A stretch of 64,000 nucleotides of DNA from Porodaedalea pini (lineage: Eukaryota; Basidiomycota; Agaricomycetes; Hymenochaetales; Hymenochaetaceae): assembly GCA_002794775.1 (NCBI GenBank), contig NBAY01000051.1, positions 62,001 through 126,000 on the forward strand. The letters run 5' to 3'. The position numbers and the translations under genes are program-made. The notes under the pieces are model-generated. The model was not told the DNA's origin and searched no databases. It saw only the letters and a list, made by a program, of their open reading frames with translations. Shown here one piece after another: positions 43,538 to 55,630 of this stretch; the first letter of the stretch is position 1, and each line of letters begins with the position of its first letter.

Positions 43538-46147
43538 TTACTTTGCTCGTGAGTGCGCATTTAACTTATTGTGACAAGGGAATGAGATGTCGAAGCCCAG
43601 CGACGCGCATTCTTTACATGTTATACAGCGATAGTAATGGAATTTGCACGTCTCACGATCACAGGCCTTGATCCACTGTTTTAATTCCGGATTATCTTCA
43701 TCCCTCGTCCACGGAGTTCGAGACACGATGCCAGTGTAAGCCGCAAGCTTACTCTGCTTACTCTCGTCATGATCGCTGACGTTTGTTACCATATTTGATG
43801 CACTTTAATCGCAAAGTCATAAATCAGTGAGACTCGTCAACGGAGAAGTTAGCAGACAAACCTTCGCTTCCTTTCCCTTCGCTCAACGTCTCGGATTTCT
43901 TGATAGAAGTGCTGAACCTTGGACGATAGGACAGAGAATGACCGGACAAGACTGGTCAGGGACAAACTTGATCAGTAGCATGCTACCCACTCACAAGTTC
44001 GATCCATGTCATCAATTTACGCAGAATTGGATCGCAACAAAGACAGACGAAAGATTCTTTTAGCGCAGCCATATCATCCTGGGTCTTTGCGGCGACATCA
44101 ACTGATTTGTACAATGCGTCGACAAGGGATGTGGGAGATCCATAGACCATGGATCTGAATGTCCATTTGAAGGGAACAGCATAATTGTAAACCGTACGTC
44201 CATACTCCAGGCGGATGAGACCGATGATTTTGTCGAATGTTTTCAAGCCCAGAACGGAATGGAGTCCCCAAGTAGTAATGAAAAAAGAGGTTGCGAGCTG
44301 ACAGATAGCTGCATCATTGCGCTGGCTTACCTCGTCGAGCTCCGATGTTTCGTTCTTGATGGTCTGCGTTCCAGACTTAGGACGACCGTCTAATACCATT
44401 GATGCGCATTGCTGTTCAATATCGCGTATCCGCGTCTGGCTAAGTTCAAGCATTTGCGGCACAAGAGAATTCCAAACTGTTCGATCAAAATCAGAGCCTG
44501 GGTCATCGCTGTGAATTTCTTGAACTGCGAGCGGCAGATCCATCAGTTCTTGGACTGCAAAAAGGCAGATTTTGCCTGCTGGACTCCCTTCCATGAATCG
44601 TCTTGCTAGCTCGGCGAGACTTGCACGACGCCACTCGATCCGAGTCTGTCGTTCCTTCTCTCGCCTGAGATGAATAGTTTGTTCTAGCTGTGGACGGATA
44701 TTGTTCCAGACTGTCCGGCCCGTTAATAGATACGTAGTTACGCTGATATTCACTGGAACTTACTTCGCTCGGTAAGCTCTCGGGGTTGCTCAATCAAGCT
44801 CTTCCACTTCCATTCTTTCTGATCCCTGTTTGTTTCGAAATCGGCTTCAAGATATCCAAGCTCCCTCAAGTTGCTGTAAATACTGAAGCGGGATAAGCCC
44901 TTCGTGAATGGGGAGGATATACTTATGACCTACTCATCTCGACGACTAGCCTTCGCAACAGCGTTTTCGTTTGCTTTGGAATTTTTCGTTTGTAAGAGCC
45001 AGTCTTCCAAGGCGCGTGATCCCTACAGAAATAATGGCTACTGAGTTTGAACATAGGCATAACGGTTAGAGAACGCACCAAGTCGATTTGGCGGCAAATC
45101 TCACGTCGCTCACGGACGAACCTTCCCTTTCTGACAGCAGTTCCCAGAGACAAGTAATGTTTGAAATTTGTTTCGAAAGCTGGTACATAGTAGAGAAAAT
45201 CTACGACGCTTTTACCATAGGCTGTAGAGCAGTAAGTCAAGCAAGAAACACGTCAGGAGTTGCAGAAACTTACGAGTTTGTTTCCGGGGCACAAGGGAGA
45301 AGATATCGTTCTTTTCCTCCAGCGTCCGATTCCTTATGGCATTATAAGAGGGGACTTCCCATCCGCTCCTGATACTTCGAAGACGGAGTCAGCGATAGTA
45401 GCGGTGCATTTAGAAATGTATAACCAACTTAGCAGAAGTGCAGTTCTTGCACAGACGGATCCTGAAAACAACGTCATGCTTAAACGCTCGGGCTTTGAGG
45501 CAGAGCTAGTACTTAATGTCAGAAATTTTGAATGAGAACCGGTCGTGTATCAAGAGGCTGACCGAGCAAAATATATCGAAGATAAAGCTGGCAAATTGCG
45601 GGGAGCTGAGATCAGGAGGACATTCAGGTACTCCAAATGCCTCTTCTGCGGCCCGCCAGATCGCCTTAGAAGATCTGGACAGCAGAAGTCTACACAATGC
45701 TTTGGAGGATCTAGAAAGGCGGAGCAGATCGTCTGGTGCAAGGTAATGGGCGATCTGAAGCAAGGCGCGAAATTCAGATGACGTTTGAGTTCACTTTCTT
45801 GGTCGTGGCTCACCTCACAGAAGATGTCGGTAGGCATAGACATCATATTCGCCAATCTGCCAACTAACCGTCTGCGATGCATCGCTTCACAGCGGGTACG
45901 CAGGAACTCGAAGGTAATATACTATTCTGCCCTTTCCTTGAGGCTTTCGACTTGCGGTCGTTTGCTCGCTTGTTGGGTCTCTCTTCTGAAGATTCTGTTT
46001 CATCACTGCCAAACGCTACCGGCGAATTAATATTGCCCGCGCTTTCTACGGAGTTTGAAACGGCGTATTTTCTCCTATGGAAATGTTCAGTATAGAAGTT
46101 GTTAAGGATACAAACGAGCATTACTTTGTGCCTCTTGTCTCGACCAT
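43538..46147 (-). CDS. F-box domain protein of the expanded basidiomycete type
   Basis: Probably a substrate adaptor of SCF ubiquitin ligases; the targets of this family are unknown. A mini first exon reads MVETRGTK, typical of the family, and splices to RKYAVSNSVESAG. A basic linker (RPNKRANDRKSKASRKGQ) precedes GRLANMMSMPTDIFCEV and the F-box LQIAHYLAPDDLLRLSRSSK, then SKAIWRAAEEAFGVPECPPD and LSSPQFASFIFD. Downstream helical parts include RKGRFVRERREICRQIDLV, TVWNNIRPQLEQTIHLRREK, WRRASLAELARRF, TVWNSLVPQMLELSQTRIRD and RPKSGTQTIKNE. The C-terminal Cys/His part is CKFHYYRCITCKEC...CHNKLNAHSRAK. Many introns are needed and not all are certain, so the gene could carry undetected defects. Confidence 0.68.
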
Positions 46148-46770
46148 CGTTGTACGGCGACTATTTGTGTCAAACGAAGTCTTCGTGGCTTGAAATCAGA
46201 AATGTCCTGTCGCAAATTAAAAGCGCGTAGAGCGTGAGAATATTATCCGCTTTAGGTTACTCATACCTCCGAAAACAACCTCTCAATCTTAAATCTCATC
46301 TTGAAGTTATTCTGCCCGTGCGTACGAGAACGCAACTAGTCTGCGACTTATTTTATACTAAACTATCAGCATCTCATCCCTTCTTCTCTAGGTAAACGAT
46401 TATCCGACAGACTGTCTTCATGATCAAGTGACCTTCGTCAACTAGACGTATGGCTTTCGATGGCTTCTGCAGCGGCGCGGTTCATGTTCTCCGAATCCTC
46501 ATCATTCTTCGCTATATTCTCAATACAGTATGGCATATAAATCTGCCAGATCCATAGAGTCCGCTGACTATGAACGGGACGCTCGGTGCATCGCCAAGCG
46601 CGGTGGGTTGACGAGCTCCCTAAAGCTGCCTTGTCCCTCTAAAGTTTCATTGTCGACCGATGAACTCCAGAATGGAGAGCGAGCTATAATTAGAGTCACG
46701 GGCGAGCTAAAGTCCGGATGTGCCACATAAAGTCTGTGGTAGCGCGGATCTCTCCAAGTTGCCTCCTACG
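46148..46770. other. Intergenic divergent promoter region
   Basis: About 620 bp between the F-box gene (minus) and GH115 (plus). No distinct element is seen. One 66-aa plus-strand frame at 46530-46730 is probably chance. Confidence 0.4.
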
Positions 46771-49700
46771 ATGCTCTCGCTCAACATCGGCCATCTTGTT
46801 CTCGTCCTTATATGCTTTGGTTGCGTCATTAATGTCTATGCCATCGGTCAAGCAACTTGTGTGTCTTTCAAGTCGGCGCCATCCACGTTTTCTGTCGTGA
46901 GCAGCGGCTCTCCTGCTCCTCTCTTCCTGTCCGAGGACGAGTGGCCTGGTGTCCAGCGCGCTGCTGTAGACTTCGCCTCTGACATCGGAAAAGTAACCGG
47001 AAAAACACCTCATCTGTCCAATGTCACATCCAGAGTGCAATCGTCTTCACCACCCATAATGGTTGGTACTCTCGGAAAGTCATCTCTAATCGATGCCGTC
47101 GTGAATCACACACAAATGGACGTCTCTTCTGTTTCTGGCCTTTGGGAGTCTTTCATGACGAAAATGGTCGATAACCCTCTACCGGGAATGTCGAAAGCCT
47201 ATGTCGTAATTGGGGCGGACAAGCGCGGAACTATTTATGCGATGTACGATCTCTCAGAGCAAATCGGCATTTCTCCGTGGTATTGGTGAGTTCGTCCGAT
47301 TTGAAACTCGCGTACATCGAAGCTGGATTGATTTTAACGAAAGGTGGGCGGATGTACCTACAACCAAGAATGCCGAGATTTTCTTCTCGCCTTCTGGATG
47401 TTCACATGGTTCACCGACAGTGAAGTACCGTGGCATTTTCTTCAACGACGAACAGCCTGCTCTGCAAAATTGGGCCATGGAGAAATTCACCAACGGGACA
47501 GGGGCTGCGCTGACTGGCTCCCCTTTTAACCATTTTTTCTATACAAAAGTGTATGTATTGTTCGCATGAATCGCTTTCACAGGCCTAACGTCGATTTAGA
47601 TTTGAGCTCATTTTGCGACTGAAGGGGAACTTTCTGTGGCCAGGTATGTCATAAACACCATACACATATTTTAAGCTATAATAGTCACGGACGAAATGTG
47701 TTTCAAGCCCTGTGGAGCAGGTATGTGTGCCGATTCGACCTCTCAATACTCAGCTGACTGGTCCTTTAGCGCTTTCGGTGTCGACGACGCCCAAAATCAG
47801 CCACTTGCTGATTGGTTCGGGATCGTCATGGGTACAAGGTGTGCACTGAAGTCTATGAATGAGTTCATAAAGTTGAAGGCGTCCTTCTAGTCATGAAGAG
47901 CCCATGATGCGTTCTATTCCGGTCGAATGGAGTCTTTTCGGAGTCGGGCCGTGGAATTACACTTCGAATTCGCAGTTCATCTATAATTTCTGGGTGAATG
48001 GAACAGAGCGTGCTAAGCCGTACGAGAACATCTTCACCGTGGGTATGCGAGGTGATGGCGACTGTATGTCCCTTTCTTCGACTATCCATCTGTGATTCCT
48101 GATCGTCTCTCAGTGCCGTTATCTGAGTCAACGAACATCGACTTACTGGAGAAAATAATTTCTGACCAGCGGCAGATACTGATGAATGTATTCAATGAGT
48201 CGGACGTCGCAAACATACCACAAGTGTGGGCACTATGTAAGCTGAGGACGAATGGGAATGCTCTTCTCTCTAGTTCATTTTGTTTGGTCATAGACAAGGA
48301 GGTCCTAGGCTATTATGACGATGGCATGCGCGTACCAGACGATGTTACCTTGCTTTGGAGTGACGACAAGTGAGGATTGTACGCTCTGTCGAATGCGTCT
48401 TGGTCGCTACTGACATTTAGGTAAGCTGGGGTAACATGGAACGTCTTCCCATTCCCGACGAGTTCAACCGGTCAGGTGGCGCGGGCGTCTATTACCACGT
48501 ATGTGTCCTTATACACGACTCAATTTAATGACTGCTAAGCGCGTTTCAGTATGACTATGTACGTGTGATTGATGGCTCGATCGTCTTGTCAAACACCATA
48601 ACTTTGATTAGGTTGGCTATCCGAGAGATTATAAGTGGATCACAGTACGTACCTGGCTTTCCAATGGTGTATCCAGGAAGAACCTAATAATAAGCAACCA
48701 GAGTACGCAAATGTCAAAGGTCAGGATAAACATATTGCGAGGTACTCCCGACTAACGGTGTCTCTTCCCAGACATTTGACCAGCTTTCACAAGCGATTGA
48801 GCGACATGCGACTCGAATCTGGGTTGTGAATGTTGGAGATCTTAAACCATATGAGCTCAATATCGAATTTGTTTTGAGCTATGGCTGGAATTCTTCGCGA
48901 TGGTCCTTCAATAACCTCGACACGTTTGTCTCATCATGGGTTCAGCGCGAATTTGATCTACCATCGTCTACGGCAAATGAGGTGGTGACAATTATTACAA
49001 ACCTTACGAGATGGAACAATCGACGAAAGCCTGAGCTACTTTACGGCACGACATTCAGCCTGACGGACTATAGAGAGTACGTAGATTTTCTTATATGGCC
49101 ATCAATGGTGCTAAATTTCTCAGGGCGGAAAATGTTATCACCGCATGGAATGCCCTCCTCAATGCCTCGACTGAGATCTACAACGGTCTTTCCTCTGAGT
49201 TCCAACCTGCTTTCTTCGAGATGGTGCAACATCCGATCCTCGCGAGCTGTACCCTCTCCAAGATGTGGATCGCTCAGGGAATGAACAACCTACGCGCATC
49301 TCAAGCCCGTTTAAGCACCAATAATCTTGCAGACGAAGTCGAAGCCCTTTTCGAACAAGAGTACGAAATTGAGTCAGAGTACCACCATCTTTTGGATGGA
49401 AAATGGGATCAGTAAATCGTAATCTACAGGCTGACTTAAATCATGCTCATCCAGTCATCTAGTATGATGGACCAGACCCACGTCCAGTACTTCTATCGAA
49501 GACAGCCGGTGGCGAACACGTTCGTTCTATCTTCTACAATTGTCAGTCGCGAGATAACTACTGAACTACCTTTTCCTTTCTTAGAATGCCGCCTATCTCT
49601 CGCATGCGAACGACAAAGCAAGCGATACCCGGACCAATGAGAGTTTCACCTGATGGCACAGGAGAGGCGTGGTATGTAAATTATGTAGAATGTATACTTT

Positions 49701-50859
49701 TGATTGAAACCCATTGATTTCTAGGCCTGGGCCGAACTCCGACGAGTGTAGCATGAGTGACACGTGTCCTACGGCAGTTATTTCTCTTGATAACTTTGTC
49801 CCATTGAACTCGCGGTATATTGATATTGGGGCTGGTGGTCCCTCGCCATTCACCTTCACTGCAACTTCGAACGTCTCATGGCTGACGCTAACACCAAGCG
49901 AAGGATCCGTCTCGCCGTCGAAACCAGAGCTGCGCGTCGAGGCGACTGTTGACTGGAGTCTAGTAGATGGATCGCAAACGGGCCAAATCAATTTCAATGC
50001 GAGCGCGGAAGGACAGTTGCCAATGAGTGTTCCAGTTTTCTTTGTAGCAAACCACACTATAGCGCCAGACGGGTTCAAAGGCACGCTCCTGACGTTCCCT
50101 CTAAACTACATACGTCTCGTTTCGCTCACTTTAGTTTCCAGGTTTCGTGGAAGGAGACGGAGGGATCTCCATTGAGGCGGCTCATGCGTCTCGGAACACC
50201 AGCGTATCGAACATTACCTGGACTGAGCTTCCGGGTTACGGCAAAACCCTCTCTGGAGTCACGCCGTGGCCGCGGACAGGGAACAACTTCGGTAACTTCA
50301 CCGCAGGCTCAGGGCCTAGCATGTGAGCGTCTTCAGATAAAAGCGGAGTATTGGCTCATTCGGTATGCTATAGCGAGTACGATTTTCTCAACTTCAATAC
50401 CATCAATGGAACCGGAAACGTCTCAGCGACTGTCCTCGTCTCACCCACACTAAACAGTATGGGACCGGACAGACCGATCAAGATCGCAGTGCAGATGGAT
50501 GATGAGTCACCCCAAACAATAGCTTTCATTCCCCTTTCAGCTCCAGGTACACTTCCGGCGCAATGGGACGGTAATGATGGTTTCGTGGCGAATGCTATTG
50601 TGAGCGTCATTACGAACTGGCTGCGCCGCCTGGTGCGCATACGCTGAAGGTCAGAGGATGAGCATTCGTCAGAGACATAGAAGCTAATAATGTCTTTTAA
50701 GCTTTGGATGGTCGAACCGGCGGTCGTTGTGCAGAAGATAGTCATCGGTGCGTCAATTCTGGTTCCCTTTTCAGACACCTTCCATTGATGATGGTTCTCG
50801 TAGACACGGGTGGCGTCCGTCCAAGTTATCTTGGTCCACCAGAAAGCATTCGTCTGTGA
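46771..50859 (+). CDS. Secreted GH115 xylan alpha-1,2-glucuronidase, with a late frame break
   Basis: Removes (4-O-methyl)glucuronic acid from xylan, outside the cell. A signal peptide (MLSLNIGHLVLVLICFGCVI) starts the protein. GH115 blocks follow: WADVPTTKNAEIFFS, GCSHGSPTVKYRGIFFNDEQ, GSPFNHFFYTKV, FELILRLKGNFLWPALWSS, AFGVDDAQNQPLADWFGIVM, HEEPMMRSIPVEWSLFG, LGYYDDGMRVPDDVTLLWSD, WGNMERLPIPDEFNRSGGAG, HYDYVGYPRDYKWI and AWPGPNSDECSMSD, then beta-rich C-terminal parts. Exons include a 13-nt one (47708-47720) and a 9-nt one (48550-48558). Near 50620, ACTGGCTGCGCC is one base short for NWAAPPGAHTLK; downstream exons (MVEPAVVVQKIVI, TGGVRPSYLGPPES) are normal. Unless that is a sequencing error, the last roughly 50 residues are lost and replaced. 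Confidence 0.85.
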
Positions 50860-51009
50860 AAAGGGAATAAACATGTCCAGCCTTTTGTTTTTCGGTAGCT
50901 GTGGTAATGTCGAATACTCGCTCTTTGGAATGTACCTAATAAGCAAGAATTGAATCATATGAAATTTGAGGTCAACCGTGTAAACCCGTAAAGCATGAAG
51001 TCCAATGTG

Positions 51010-51644
51010 TTACGTCCTCTCAAGCTCTGCATAAACATTCGACCAGTCCCGACAATTGTTGTGCGTGACGAATGGTTGCACAGATTTACCGCCGTACTCG
51101 CTCCGCACCTGCTCAAGCTGGATATCCGAGCGACACTGGATCGTCTGCCTGAGGTAGTCCAAGCAGTAGTGTGCTTCGGGTGACGCAGGTGTGGTCCTGT
51201 CCGCTTTTCTCTGCAGCACGTTCTGGCGCACCGTATCGAGGCAGTCAAGTGCGTGGAACATTGCGAGGCGGAAGCGGCGCTTGTCCGATCCTTCAAGCGT
51301 AATGTAGCCGTCTCCCGATGGTTGTATGGATCGCCATTGTTCGGCACCTTCAAAGGTATCGAGCTGGAAGTTGACCGAGTCCTCGACCGTGAGGGCAACC
51401 TGCTTGAGCGGCAAATCCCATTCCCCCGGATATCGGCCTTTAAATCGAATGCAAGTTAGCAAATGTAGCGTTTCTCGCATAACAATGAATGCTTACTATC
51501 CATTTGATTCCTCCGGAGCGCTTCTGTAGTAGTGGGCGGTGTCATAATGAAGATTGGCAGAAGAATATTGAGTGCAGTGATGAAGGTGAGTACGGCAATC
51601 GCAAGCTTTAGATTGAAAACACTGGACTGTAGTTCATGGTTCAT
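51010..51644 (-). CDS. UstYa-like (DUF3328) protein with degenerate HxxHC motifs
   Basis: UstYa-family proteins are membrane-anchored oxidases that cyclise ribosomal peptides in fungi. An N-terminal anchor reads NLKLAIAVLTFITALNILLP, followed by one intron (about 51498-51440) and GRYPGEWDLPLKQVALTVED. The first signature is FHALDCLD and the second AHYCLDYLRQTIQC. The canonical HxxHC is HALDC in the first and EAHYC in the second, so the histidine next to Cys is missing from both. The C-terminus has THNNCRDWSNVYAELERT. Length (about 190 aa) fits the family. It is divergent from the canonical paralogue at 51879, sharing a 234-bp promoter region. It may be a pseudoenzyme partner. Confidence 0.8.
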
Positions 51645-51878
51645 CGTGGTCACCGTCTAGAAGGTTAGCAGTGGGACACACGGAGAAATAGGCGAGGGAA
51701 TGCACCGCGGTTGTGTGAGAAGCTCTCAGAACTCCTTCTATTATATTGCCAAGTCTAGTAACCATCATATCATGCTGCAAGTCTAGTCTGACACCGAGCC
51801 TCGAGGGCTGCGAAACACCGTTTATTTATGTAGCAGTCCGCGGTGCATTACGGCTGCTTAGTGTCTTCCCACACAACC
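51645..51878. promoter_or_regulatory. Shared divergent promoter of the UstYa-like pair
   Basis: 234 bp separate the two start codons, so co-regulation is likely. I see no clear TATA box or repeated motif. Confidence 0.45.
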
Positions 51879-52544
51879 ATGATGAAGCGCTCTCTAATCC
51901 CAAGCACCGCCGCTCTCCTCGTTCTTTCGCTCATCAACCTCGTACTCATAGTGAAGAGACTGGGCGACTTCAACGCGCTCCGGAGGGCGCAGACGTATAG
52001 TAAGTGCTTTACATCAAAGAAGGGAGGCTTGCTAAGATGAGCAGCTTATGTCGGGAATGACTTCCCCGAGCTACTGCCGCTGAATAGACCCCTAACGCTC
52101 ATCGACCACGCCTTCACGAACAGCACGACCGACTATCCTATACATGGTCCAGATGCCTCCGCCGCATGGAGTCGCGTCTACCCCGACGGCTTTGGTTTCG
52201 TCCGCCTCGGACCAGAGCGCCGCATTCTTTGCGTGTCGATGTTCCACCAGCTCCATTGCATAGATAAGATGCGACGCGCACTTGACGATCCCGACGACCC
52301 AATCGCGACAATCCCGCACTTGCAGCACTGCATGAACTACATTCGCCAGATGGTTCTGTGCGGAGCCGACCTAACATTGGAACCGGATGTGCATGACGAG
52401 GCGAACAACAGAAGCGAGGCAACCGGTGTCGGTGTTACGCATACGTGCCACGATTGGTTGGCGGTGTACGACACAGTCAATGATAACTATGCGAGATGGA
52501 CAGAGTACTGGGAGACGGTGAAAGATAGCATTCTTGTAACTTGA
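51879..52544 (+). CDS. UstYa-like (DUF3328) protein with canonical HxxHC motifs
   Basis: An N-terminal membrane anchor (STAALLVLSLINLVLIVKRL) is followed by one intron (about 51999-52046) and YVGNDFPELLPLNRPLTLID. The two signatures are intact: MFHQLHCIDKMRRAL and PHLQHCMNYIRQMVLCGADL. The C-terminal conserved part is THTCHDWLAVYDTVNDNYAR. In this family the two HxxHC motifs are thought to bind the metal used for oxidative cyclisation. The start is taken at the MMKRSL methionines just before the anchor. Its partner gene is divergent. No precursor peptide with repeated cores and KR/KEX2 sites was found nearby. Confidence 0.88.
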
Positions 52545-52694
52545 CAGCAGACATAGACACGAGGCAGATTCTATTCTTCAATGTCCACGCGCCGGGGTAG
52601 ACAGGATTGACAGACTGTGGACACAAGCCAAAAGCCGGAAGGAACCGAGGTGTAGATCGGAATACAATTCGAAATAGCTGCGATACATGCGATA

Positions 52695-53770
52695 TCAAAT
52701 GGACGGGGATTGCTGAATGTATATGCCTGCCATGACAATCAGCCCGCATTTTTTAAAATAATAACGCTCATAATACTGACCAAAGCGAGGTCTGAAGTAG
52801 TAGTCCTGCCAAAGTTCGATGTAACAGCCCACGCCCGTGCAGAGGAGTTCAATTGTCTGTAGGCTCCCAGGAGGCCCGCACCAGAACTCGTCAGATTTAT
52901 GAGTGGAGTTCTCGTCAAGACCGACTGTTGTCATGAGCGTCTCGCGGTGCGGTTTCGTCGCCCAAGAAAGAGTGCGTTCATCAAGTTCCACGCCAGGCGA
53001 CGTCAGATTCCAGACTTCAATATGGGACGTGTCTCCCGCGAGGTGCAATGTCTGATTGCGTGACTGCAAATGCTCCCAGCTCGGTATCGACGATACGACG
53101 TGGCAACGTTCCATGCCGTAGTCGTGGACTCGGAACTGAGCAACCATAGTTATCTAGAAAATTTCCTTTAAGTCGCCTGCATGCATGTCCGAAGAACAGA
53201 AAGAACGTACATGACCAGTCAGAAGAACGCGATGATCTCCTGGTGCAACGCGACCGTTGAACGTGGACCGTGCATGACCGTCAGCAGGAAAGACATAGTT
53301 ACGATGAATGTGATCTACGGGCTGAAAGAACGGCGGGAACACGTCCAATGTGTCCGGAAGCGCCGACTGCGACAGTTCAGACGGCAGTTTATCGAGACCA
53401 ATATAGACACTCGGACGCTCCAAGAGACCTGGGTCAGGTCTCTCATAGAGTGAATTGGATTGTATGACAACTCCTCCTAAGAGGTTGTGCAACTCCCATT
53501 GGGTTCGAGCATTGAGAATGAGGAAGGCCATAGAGACCACAGAACAGAAAAGCGATAGACAAACAGTGGCGACCAGCAATCGTCTCACAACAGGACGTTC
53601 GCTGGGAGGCGAAATGACATAGTCTCCTTCCGCTGAATATCAGAATCCATTGGCTCGAATACAGAAAGATACTCACGATCATCGTTAGACGACCTGGAGA
53701 GTGTGCTGAGTGGTGTCATCTCGCCATCCTCGTCGACAGAGAGCGGCAAATATTTCGAGCTGCCCTTCAT
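52695..53770 (-). CDS. Single-pass membrane protein, family of unknown function
   Basis: A short cytoplasmic N-terminus (MKGSSKYLPLSVDEDGEMTP) splices to ISPPSERPVVRRLLVATVCL and a transmembrane helix (LLVATVCLSLFCSVVSMAFL). The outer part has VSIGLDKLP-like VYIGLDKLPSELSQ, FPPFFQPVDHIHRNYVFPAD and NGRVAPGDHRVLLTGHV. After an intron comes ITMVAQFRVHDYGMERCHVV, then GDTSHIEVWNLTSPGVELDE, TLSWATKPHRE and a Cys-containing end (EFWCGPPGSLQTIEL, CYIELWQDYYFRPRFGQYY, truncated here). I recognise the architecture from agaricomycete genomes but no function is known. It is convergent with the canonical UstYa-like gene, which may be coincidence. Confidence 0.65.
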
Positions 53771-53916
53771 CACGGTTTGCAAAGAGGATGGCGACTATTG
53801 TTGCGTGTGCCAGATATCATGGTGGGAGCGGACAAGCTGGTTGCCTTATCCAGACTCTGCATTCCACCTTGCAGGCCTTTTGACAGTCGCGTCATTCTCT
53901 ACATCGGACGTCGACG

Positions 53917-55470
53917 ATGCACGCACCCTCGCCGTCGCACATACTTCGCGTGCATGCATCACACGTCAGCGTCGTGTCGTTCTCGGCGGACAACGAACGG
54001 CTTTACTCCGGCGACCTCTCGGGCAGCGTGGTGGTCACTTCGACGCGCACGCTGCGGTCCATTGCAGGCTGGAAGGCGCATACAGACGGCATCCTCGGTG
54101 TGCAGGAATGGGCGGCGAACATCATCACGTTAGTTACTTTGCGCGCTTCTTGAACGTTGAATCTGACAGTGTTGAGCAGCCATGGTCGAGATAATAAGCT
54201 GTACGTCTGGGTGCGTGTACTAGCTCCGCCCTCAGTCGGCGGTGCAGCGTCAAGTCTAGATCTCCCAACGCCTGAACTGTGCTATTCACTTGACGTGAAC
54301 GCGTTGAACTTCTGTCGTTTCTCTCTACTTCCGGATACTATCTCTGGAGCAAGATCTTCGACCTCATCCGCGGAAGAGAACGCATTTATTGCAGTTCCGA
54401 ATCTGATTGAATCATCTCTGGTAAGCTCGTCTATTCAGACTAACATTTGGGTAACCTGACTGAATTGAAGGCAGATGTCTGGGAGTTGCCATCATGCTCA
54501 AGACTGCACGCCGCCATTGGGAAGCCTGAGGCTCCAGAGATCGGCATGAAAAGCTGGCAGCCTGAAAGCGTTGGTCGAGGTAATGCAAAAGCAGGCATGT
54601 GCACCGTCTACCTTCAGTACAGAATGTAGCAAGCTAACATCGCACCTATCAGGGATTCTCATGTCATTGCACCTTTTCATGAAATCAAAACAACTACATC
54701 TACTCTCCGCATATGAGAGCGGAGAAGTCGGTTTACGACGATGCACCTCGATGGAGGGCGAGAAGACTATTGAAGGACGAGGCTGGGAATGTGTCTGGAA
54801 GACGAAGCAGCATACTGAATCTGGTTGGTTTTGCTGTTACCAGTGAACCGAGGGAATTCTCACACTCTGCAGTGATGGCCATGAGCGTGTCTCTTGACGG
54901 GTCGTTCGCATTGACTGTATCAGCGGACCACATAATCGCACGTTATGATTTGAATGTCCGTCCATCCTCTCAGTCTCTTGATTAGACACTGACGATCGGC
55001 TGCAATATAAAGGATTCAGAGGACACCTGGTTTACGAAACACAAGATGAAGCAGGCAGGGAACGGGGCTGTTGTTCTGCGCTCCGATGGGCGAGTCTGCG
55101 CAGTTGGTGGATGGGATGGAAAGTGAGTGTATAATGATATATCGCCTATTCTGTGGGTTAAAGCGTGTTCAGGATACGCTTGTTCTCGACGAAGTCCTTC
55201 AAACCCCTCGGCACCCTTGCATACCATACAAAGAGCTGCCAGGCAGTGGCATTTGCCCACTCGCTTCGAGAATTGTCTTCAAATCCTTTGGACGATGACG
55301 AGAGTGGAACGGGGACGCCTGAAGGCGAAAATGACGATGACGAGCTGACGGAAGAGGAGAAAGAGAGCCGAGGTCGATGGCTTGCTGCTGGCGCGCAGGA
55401 CCATCGTCTGACTATATGGGAGTTGATTGACTTCCGCAAGGCAAACAGTCATGCCAAAGTTGTAGATTAG
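53917..55470 (+). CDS. ASA1: ASTRA-associated protein 1 (ASA1), WD40 repeat protein
   Basis: ASA1 is a WD40 protein tied to the ASTRA/TTT assembly that supports TOR- and ATM-type kinases; it is related to GNB1L. It starts MHAPSPSHILRVHASHVSVV. Repeat blocks include FSADNERLYSGDLSGSVVVT, WKAHTDGILGVQEW, SHGRDNKLYVWVRV, DVNALNFCRFSLLPD, AYESGEVGLRR, MAMSVSLDGSFALTVSADHI, LRSDGRVCAVGGWDGK and IRLFSTKSFKPLGTLAYHTK. It ends with WLAAGAQDHRLTIWELID. An acidic insert (GENDDDELTEEEKE) lies before the last blade. At least six introns are needed. It is divergent from the membrane-protein gene, with only 146 bp between start codons. No frame break is evident. Confidence 0.82.
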
Positions 55471-55630
55471 TAGACAATAATATTGTACTTTTATACCTTA
55501 TAGTATGTTGTTATTTCTCAGTGGCTTGAATGAATGCTGTGAGCGTGACTGACGCGTTACTTCACGCGAAAGCTTCAACCGCCAGTACTCTAACCATCGC
55601 CGTCTTGCTCTACCTGCTTGTATCTCCAAT

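Noticed and set aside
50860..53916. Complete ribosomal-peptide cluster around the UstYa-like pair
   Set aside because: I looked for a secreted precursor with repeated cores and KR sites and found none; without it the cluster idea is unsupported.
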